Part shown: piece by piece, positions 58,937-63,196 of the stretch
How positions within the stretch are numbered: the stretch's first letter is position 1
Layout of the letters: every line of letters begins with the position of its first letter
Assembly (NCBI RefSeq): GCF_019396355.1
Contig: NZ_JAHKRK010000007.1
Span: 20,303 to 83,498 of the forward strand
Direction of reading: 5' to 3'
Source of the DNA: Pseudonocardia nigra
GTDB lineage: Bacteria > Actinomycetota > Actinomycetes > Mycobacteriales > Pseudonocardiaceae
Length of the DNA: 63,196 nucleotides
Program-made: the position numbers and the translations under genes
Notes under the pieces: model-generated
Seen by the model: the letters and a program-made list of their open reading frames with translations, nothing else
What the model was told of the DNA's origin: nothing
The model's database searches: none

Positions 58937-59893
58937 CTACGTGAGGTCCCGGAAGGAGTCGAGCGCGGCGACGATCTCACTCCCGAAGCTCCCGCCGCCG
59001 TGCCCGGCGTCGTCCACGACGACGAGGCGGCTGCCCGGCCACGCCCGGTGCAGCCGCCATGCGACGTCGAGCGGGCCGGAGACGTCGTAGCGGCCGTGGA
59101 CCAGGACCGCAGGGATGTCCGCGAGCTGGGGCATGCCGTCGCGGACCTCTTGCTCGGCCAGGAAGCAGCCGTTGCTCCAGTAGTGCGTCACGAGCCGCGC
59201 GAAGACCATGCGGGACGTCGGATCCCGGTGCTGCAGGAACGGGATCGCGTCGGGACCCAGCGAGATGTGGGTGTCCTCCCAGATGCACCACTCGAGGGCG
59301 GCGTGTTCGCGCACGGCGGGATCGGGGTCGGCGAGGAGCCGGGCGTAGGCGGCGGCCAGGTCGCCGTCGCGCTCCCCGACCGGCACCTGGTCGGCGAAGC
59401 GCTCCCACTCGCGCGGGAACACCCGTCCCATGTCGCGCGTGATCCAGTCCGTCTCGCGCCGTTCTCCGGAGGTGACGGCCGCGAGCACCATCGCGATCAC
59501 CCGCTCGGGGTGGCGCTGGGCGTAGACCAGGGCGAGGGTGACACCCCAGGAGACCCCGAGGACCACCCAGCGGTCGATGCCGAGGTGCTCCCGCAGCCGC
59601 TCGATGTCGGCCACGAGGTGATCGGTGGTGTTCGTGGCCAGGTCGGCGTCCGGCTCGCTCGCCAGTGGTCTGCTGCGCCCGCACCCGCGCTGGTCGAACA
59701 GCACGGCCCGGTAGGCATCGGGGTCGAAGTTGCGCCGGGCGCCGGGGGAGGCGCCTCCGCCGGGACCGCCGTGCAGGAGCACGGCGGGCGTTCCGTCGGG
59801 AGTGCCCACGGTCTCCCAGTACAGCTGGTGGCCGTCGGTCACCTCCAGCATCCCGGTGGCATGGGGCTCGATCGCGGGATAACGGTCGGTCAC
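58937..59893 (-). CDS. pip: proline iminopeptidase (alpha/beta hydrolase)
   Basis: 318 residues from a GTG. Oxyanion motif LLHGGPGGGASPG, FDQRGCGRS, the nucleophile Ser115 in GVSWG, WIWED-like helical cap segment (EWCIWEDTHISL) and catalytic His in DDAGHGGG. These are diagnostic of proline iminopeptidases (peptidase family S33), which remove N-terminal proline from peptides in the cytosol. Confidence 0.93.
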   Translation of the reverse strand: MTDRYPAIEPHATGMLEVTDGHQLYWETVGTPDGTPAVLLHGGPGGGASPGARRNFDPDAYRAVLFDQRGCGRSRPLASEPDADLATNTTDHLVADIERLREHLGIDRWVVLGVSWGVTLALVYAQRHPERVIAMVLAAVTSGERRETDWITRDMGRVFPREWERFADQVPVGERDGDLAAAYARLLADPDPAVREHAALEWCIWEDTHISLGPDAIPFLQHRDPTSRMVFARLVTHYWSNGCFLAEQEVRDGMPQLADIPAVLVHGRYDVSGPLDVAWRLHRAWPGSRLVVVDDAGHGGGSFGSEIVAALDSFRDLT

Positions 59894-60051
59894 CGATCAA
59901 GTCTCCGGTCGGCGGTGTCCGTACCGCGACCCGGCCCAGCAGCATGGGTCGACTCGATCGGGTGACGCCAGCCACACTGCACCCGTTCCTGGATCGTTCC
60001 AGTAGGCGGCGTGGCCTCGTGAGGACCACCCGCCCGAGCGGAGGGTGTCGG

Positions 60052-61487
60052 ATGCGGAGAGCGGTAGCGACGGCCGTGGCGGCGATGACCGCCTGGTGGT
60101 GGGGGGCGGCTCCGCGGCCGCGCAACCGGAGGTACCCGGGCCGGTGGCCGCCGGCAACCCGGAGTTCACGGCGAACGTGATGGCGCCGCTCAAGGTCACC
60201 GACTTCGCCGACTTCGAGTCCGACCTGCGCACCGTCGCCGGCTACGGGGTGGACGCCGTGAGCGTCGACGTGTGGTGGGGCGACGTCGAGGGCACGGCCG
60301 ACAACGCGTTCGACTGGTCCTACTACGACCGCGTGTTCGAGCTGATCACGGCGAACGGGCTCGACATCATCCCGATCCTGTCGTTCCACCAGTGCGGCGG
60401 GAACGTCGGCGACGACTATACGAGCCTCCTGCCTGCATGGCTGTGGCCGAAGTACGCCGAGCGCGCCCACCGCGGCGTCAGGCTGGGTCCCGACGGGCTC
60501 AAGCACCGCAGCGAGCAGGGCAACCACTCCGCAGAGACCGTGCAGGGCTGGGCCGACCAGGTGGTCGAGAACGAGTACCGCGGCTTCACCCGAGCGTTCG
60601 CCGACCACTTCGCCCCGCGCTACAACGACGCCGTCACCGAGATCAATGTGTCGCTCGGCCCGTCCGGCGAGCTGCGCTACCCGTCCTACAACGCCCACGA
60701 CACCGGCACCGGCTACCCGACCCGCGGCGGCCTGCAGGCCTACTCGGACCTGGCGGTGGAGGACTTCGAGCGCGCGGCGCTGAAGAAGTACCGCTCCCTG
60801 CAGGGCGTCAACGCGGCGTGGGGCACGGCGTACGCGTCGCGGGAGGAGATCCGGCCGCCCGCCGACGCCGAGGCGTTCTTCACCAGCCTCGCCTACCGCG
60901 ACACGACCTACGGCCGCGACTTCGTCGACTGGTACAACGGCTCGCTGGTCGACCACGGCGAGCGCGTGCTGGAGACGGTGGTGCGCGCCCTCGGCCACGA
61001 CTTCGCCGAGGCCGAGATCGGCTACAAGGTGCCCGGCATCCACTGGACGATGACGAACCCGGCCCACCCGCGGGCCACGGAGGTCACCACGGGGCTCGTG
61101 CAGACCAGCGTCGACCTCGACTCCCCCGCCACCGGCCACGGCTACCAGCGGATCATCGAGCTCGCCAACCGGGTCGACGCCCGTGGCCGCCAGGTCGTCA
61201 TGCACTTCACCGCGCTCGAGATGGACGACCAGGACTACGCCCCGCAGTACTCGCTGGCGAAGACGCTCGTCGGCTGGATCGGCCAGTACGCCCACGACGC
61301 CGGCGTCGAGCTGAAGGGGGAGAACGCGCTATCCGGCGGCGTGCACTCGGACGCGGGCTGGGACAACATCCACGACGCGTTCGACACCTGGGGCTACCTC
61401 GGCCTCACCGTCCTGCGGATGTCCGACGTGAGCGAGGGGATCGGCGCGGAGCGGTACGCGCTGTTCATCGACAAGTACCGGGGTTGA
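60052..61487 (+). CDS. GH14 beta-amylase, secreted, frame break in the signal peptide
   Basis: The catalytic part (from ~60150) is a GH14 beta-amylase: FTANVMAPLKVTDFADFESD, DVWWGDVEGTADNAFDWSYY, LSFHQCGGNVGDDY, the acid Glu region VSLGPSGELRYPSYN, GYKVPGIHW and GENALSGG. Upstream, the ATG at 60052 with GGAGGG starts MRRAVATAVAAMTA; one extra C near 60092 would join it to LVVGGGSAAAQPEVPG, a normal signal peptide. Without the correction the only in-frame start (60045) gives an unexportable N-terminus. About 478 residues, no starch-binding module. It releases maltose from starch ends. Beta-amylases are uncommon in bacteria. Confidence 0.9.
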
Positions 61488-61956
61488 CCGGCGCTGTCGG
61501 ACGCCACGGGCGCAGCCGCGGCCGCCAGCCGGGGACGTTGCGGCGGTACTCCTCGTACTCCGCGCCGAACCGGCGGGCCAGCACCGGTTCCTCCCACAGG
61601 CGCACGAACGTCGCCACCGGCACGGCCATGGCCGCCGGGTACAGCAGGAGCTTCGGCCTGCCGAGCAGCAGCGCCTGCCCGGCGACCGCGGCGGCCATGG
61701 CGAGGTACATCGGGTTGCGGACGTGGCGGTAGACCCCTCCCACCACGAGGTGCTCCGGCGGCGCGATCGGCGCCGGGGTGCCCAGTCCCTCGGTGACGAA
61801 CCGGACGAAGGAGTGGCCGATCACCGCGGTGCCGCTCCCGACGAGCACGGCGCCGGCCAGGCGGGCGGGCCACCCACCGGGCACCGGGCGGCGGACCTGC
61901 CACCGGGTCAGCAGCCACGGGATGACGCCGGCGAAGATCGACGGCCCGACCGCCAT
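61465..61956 (-). CDS. isoprenylcysteine carboxyl methyltransferase-like (ICMT/PEMT) membrane protein
   Basis: 163 residues, about four helices. The motif GGVYRHVRNPMYLAMAAAVAG and the C-terminal EEPVLARRFGAEYEEYRRNVPGW are characteristic of the ICMT/phospholipid methyltransferase family, which uses S-adenosylmethionine at the membrane. The 3' end overlaps the amylase gene by 23 bp. The start could lie further upstream, beyond a strong hairpin. Confidence 0.85.
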   Translation of the reverse strand: MAVGPSIFAGVIPWLLTRWQVRRPVPGGWPARLAGAVLVGSGTAVIGHSFVRFVTEGLGTPAPIAPPEHLVVGGVYRHVRNPMYLAMAAAVAGQALLLGRPKLLLYPAAMAVPVATFVRLWEEPVLARRFGAEYEEYRRNVPGWRPRLRPWRPTAPVNPGTCR

Positions 61957-61969
61957 CAGGAGGTGCCGA

Positions 61970-61999
61970 CCGTCGCCCGCCTCCTCCGGCGGGCGACGG
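61970..61999. other. 12-bp perfect hairpin with GGAGGA in the loop (minus strand)
   Basis: Arms CCGTCGCCCGCC and GGCGGGCGACGG enclose TCCTCC. In a minus-strand transcript the loop reads GGAGGA, a perfect Shine-Dalgarno sequence, 26 bases before the methyltransferase ATG. Confidence 0.6.
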
Positions 62000-62127
62000 C
62001 ATCAGGGGACGCAGCCATGGCTCATTCTCGCGCCACGAACGCCCTCTGCTCGGCGAGATGACCGTGCGCGAGATCCCCGTTCAGCCCGGCGCCGACGACT
62101 CACTCGCCGAACTTCCACTCCCACACA

Positions 62128-62470
62128 CCGCCGCCCACCCAGAGCGCCCTCGGCCGCGGCGTCGACGCCGGCGTCCGGCATCGGGTCGCCGAGCTCGACG
62201 AGGGCGTACCAGAGGTGCTCCTGCGCAAACGGGTCGCGCGCCCCGACGCAGTGGCGGAGCACGAACTCGAGGCTCTTCCGGGACATGACCTCGAAGCCGG
62301 TCAGCCGGTCACCCACCCGCTCGCGCACGACGCCGATCAGGCTTCGCCCCGGTAGGCCCCGCGCCAGTCCGTCAAATGCCCGCGCATCCGGTCGGGATCG
62401 GCGACCAGGCCGGCGCAGCCGACGACGTCCCCGAGCGCGGTGACGAGATCGGCCCGACGCGCGTGCTCAT
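62128..62470 (-). pseudogene. remnant of a FAD-linked (D-2-hydroxyacid dehydrogenase-like) oxidase with large internal deletion
   Basis: AGGAGG lies just before the ATG at 62470. After a garbled start, one frame gives RADLVTALGDVVGCAGLVAD followed by DPDRMRGHLTDWRGAYRGEA and a stop at 62337, the usual N-terminus of FAD-linked oxidases. Directly after it comes RERVGDRLTGFEVMSRKSLE and VLRHCVGARDPFAQEHLWYALVELGDP, which belongs ~200 residues further along such enzymes. The FAD-binding middle is therefore deleted, and the substrate domain fades out after ~62128. Clearly non-functional. Confidence 0.75.
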
Positions 62471-62594
62471 ACCGGATCCTCCTGTGGCAGGCGACCCCGC
62501 GCCTCGACCTCGGCCAGGCCAGGTCGCCGATCGATGCCCGTCCAAGACCTGTCGGGCACGGGACTCGTGCGCGGAGGAAGTCCGGCTTGGGCGG

Positions 62595-63196
62595 TCACGG
62601 CGCGGTGAGTGGTTCGGCCTGGTAGGCCCGGTGGAGCAGCGCCACGAACGTCGGTGCCTCGGGCACGGGCACGGAGTCGATCCGGTGCACCGCCACACCC
62701 GGCGTCCACGAGTTCATGACCACGGCCCCGGCCAAGGCGGTCAGGTCGGCGAGCGTGATCTCCTGGAAGCGCTGGGGGACACCCAGCCGGTCCAGCTGCC
62801 GGTGGGCGACGCCCATGGTGGTCCCGCCCAGCATCTCGGCGACGGGCCACACCACCGCGGCGCCGTCCCAGAAGGCCAGGTTCCAGATCGAGCCTTCGCT
62901 GAGCCGGCCCCGACGGTCGACGAAGGCGGCGTCGTCGAAGCCGTCCCCCACGGCCTGCCGGAGGAAGTAGGTCTTGGCCACCTCGCCGACGTGCTTCACC
63001 GCGGGGAGGACCCGCTCGTGCTCGACCGTCGCCAGCGCCAGTGGGCCCGTCGGGCCGGACGCGGCCGGTCCGTCAAGCGTGCTGGCGACCTGGACGTTCT
63101 TGCCAGTCGTCTTGTGCTTGCCCGAGTACATCTCCGGATGACCGGCCCATGACCAGCAGGGAAGCAGCGTTCCGTCCACGACGTACTGCCTGCGGT
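62595..63196 (-). CDS. chimeric ORF: C-terminal half of a class IV aminotransferase fused to a transposase fragment, open at window edge
   Basis: The frame is open from beyond 63196 to the stop at 62595. The downstream ~155 residues (ERVLPAVKHVGEVAKTYFLR, DDAAFVDRRGRLSEGSIWNL, VVWPVAEMLGGTTMG) are the C-terminal domain of a PLP fold-type IV aminotransferase (IlvE/PabC-like). Its N-terminal domain, where the PLP lysine lies, is missing. In its place the frame continues into VDGTLLPCWSWAGHPEMYSG and KHKTTGKNVQVASTLDG, an IS5-type DDE transposase segment. An insertion or IS-mediated deletion has replaced the 5' half; the product is unlikely to be active. Confidence 0.8.
   Translation of the reverse strand, partial: RRQYVVDGTLLPCWSWAGHPEMYSGKHKTTGKNVQVASTLDGPAASGPTGPLALATVEHERVLPAVKHVGEVAKTYFLRQAVGDGFDDAAFVDRRGRLSEGSIWNLAFWDGAAVVWPVAEMLGGTTMGVAHRQLDRLGVPQRFQEITLADLTALAGAVVMNSWTPGVAVHRIDSVPVPEAPTFVALLHRAYQAEPLTAP
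63069..63196 (-). mobile_element. partial IS5-type DDE transposase at the right edge
   Basis: Residues around QYVVDGTLLPCW contain the first catalytic Asp region (VDGT) of IS5-family transposases, followed by YSGKHKTTG and NVQVASTLDG. Coding stops matching a transposase at about 63069, where it runs in frame into aminotransferase sequence. The rest, if any, lies outside the window; no terminal inverted repeat can be defined. Confidence 0.75.

Noticed and set aside
62058..62288. + strand 76-residue ORF beginning VREIPVQPGADDSLAELP-like sequence
   Set aside because: It turns into an Arg run antisense to the oxidase remnant and has no ribosome site; probably chance.

Overview
This is a stretch of very GC-rich actinobacterial chromosome. 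Coding is dense, GTG starts are common, overlapping ATGA/GTGA stop-start junctions are frequent, and G or C dominates third codon positions. The gene set (fabG4/MaoC/thiolase lipid locus, MHS transporters, FCD-type GntR regulators, sugar ABC importers without their own ATPase) fits a soil Pseudonocardiaceae-like organism. The genus is an inference. No rRNA, tRNA, CRISPR array or phage genes were seen.

Layout. 1-2908: a perfect 22-bp tandem repeat at the left edge, then two exported low-complexity proteins, both frame-broken; the second carries four ~95-residue Asn/Gln/Asp/Ser-rich repeats. 2997-10841: lipid metabolism (MaoC hydratase, FabG4-type reductase, thiolase, TetR, acyl-CoA dehydrogenase/oxidase, acyl-CoA synthetase). 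10907-19389: a DUF1275 membrane protein divergent from a peptide importer operon (binding lipoprotein, two permeases, gamma-glutamyltransferase, fused double ATPase, FCD GntR regulator). 19574-25667: sugar importer plus GH78 alpha-L-rhamnosidase. 25767-34164: MOSC protein, methionine aminopeptidase divergent from an XRE regulator, quinone oxidoreductase, DapC-like aminotransferase, a monomeric PheRS-like protein, a Bcr/CflA exporter and a YczE-type membrane protein. 34282-36233: TPM-domain membrane protein. 36323-45641: xylan locus (GH3, two permeases, two paralogous binding lipoproteins, LacI regulator, secreted GH10 xylanase). 45791-53608: two MarR/efflux modules around a nucleotidyltransferase, a decayed regulator, an SDR, a small Cys-cluster protein, a GNAT and a MEDS-ATPase sensor. 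53732-58241: FCD GntR divergent from an rspA/rspB-like sugar acid operon. 58247-63196: PH-like small protein, proline iminopeptidase, GH14 beta-amylase, ICMT-like methyltransferase, a deleted FAD oxidase, and an aminotransferase fragment fused to an IS transposase fragment at the right edge.

How it works together. The window is mostly scavenging catabolism: secreted or cytosolic glycosidases are paired with ABC importers, each with its own regulator and a visible operator palindrome. The rhamnoside and xylan importers have no ATPase gene here and probably share an MsiK-type ATPase encoded elsewhere.

Two window-wide themes need attention. First, at least eight otherwise well-formed genes carry small indels, several of them at G/C runs, which suggests residual assembly errors; the HTH regulator at 48381 and the FAD oxidase at 62128 look truly decayed. 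Second, the intergenic spaces hold several repeat families: 22-bp-phased arrays with a GACTCG core, long hairpins sharing AAAGCCAC, and a TGAGCGAGCTTGCGAGC element that begins at gene stop codons.
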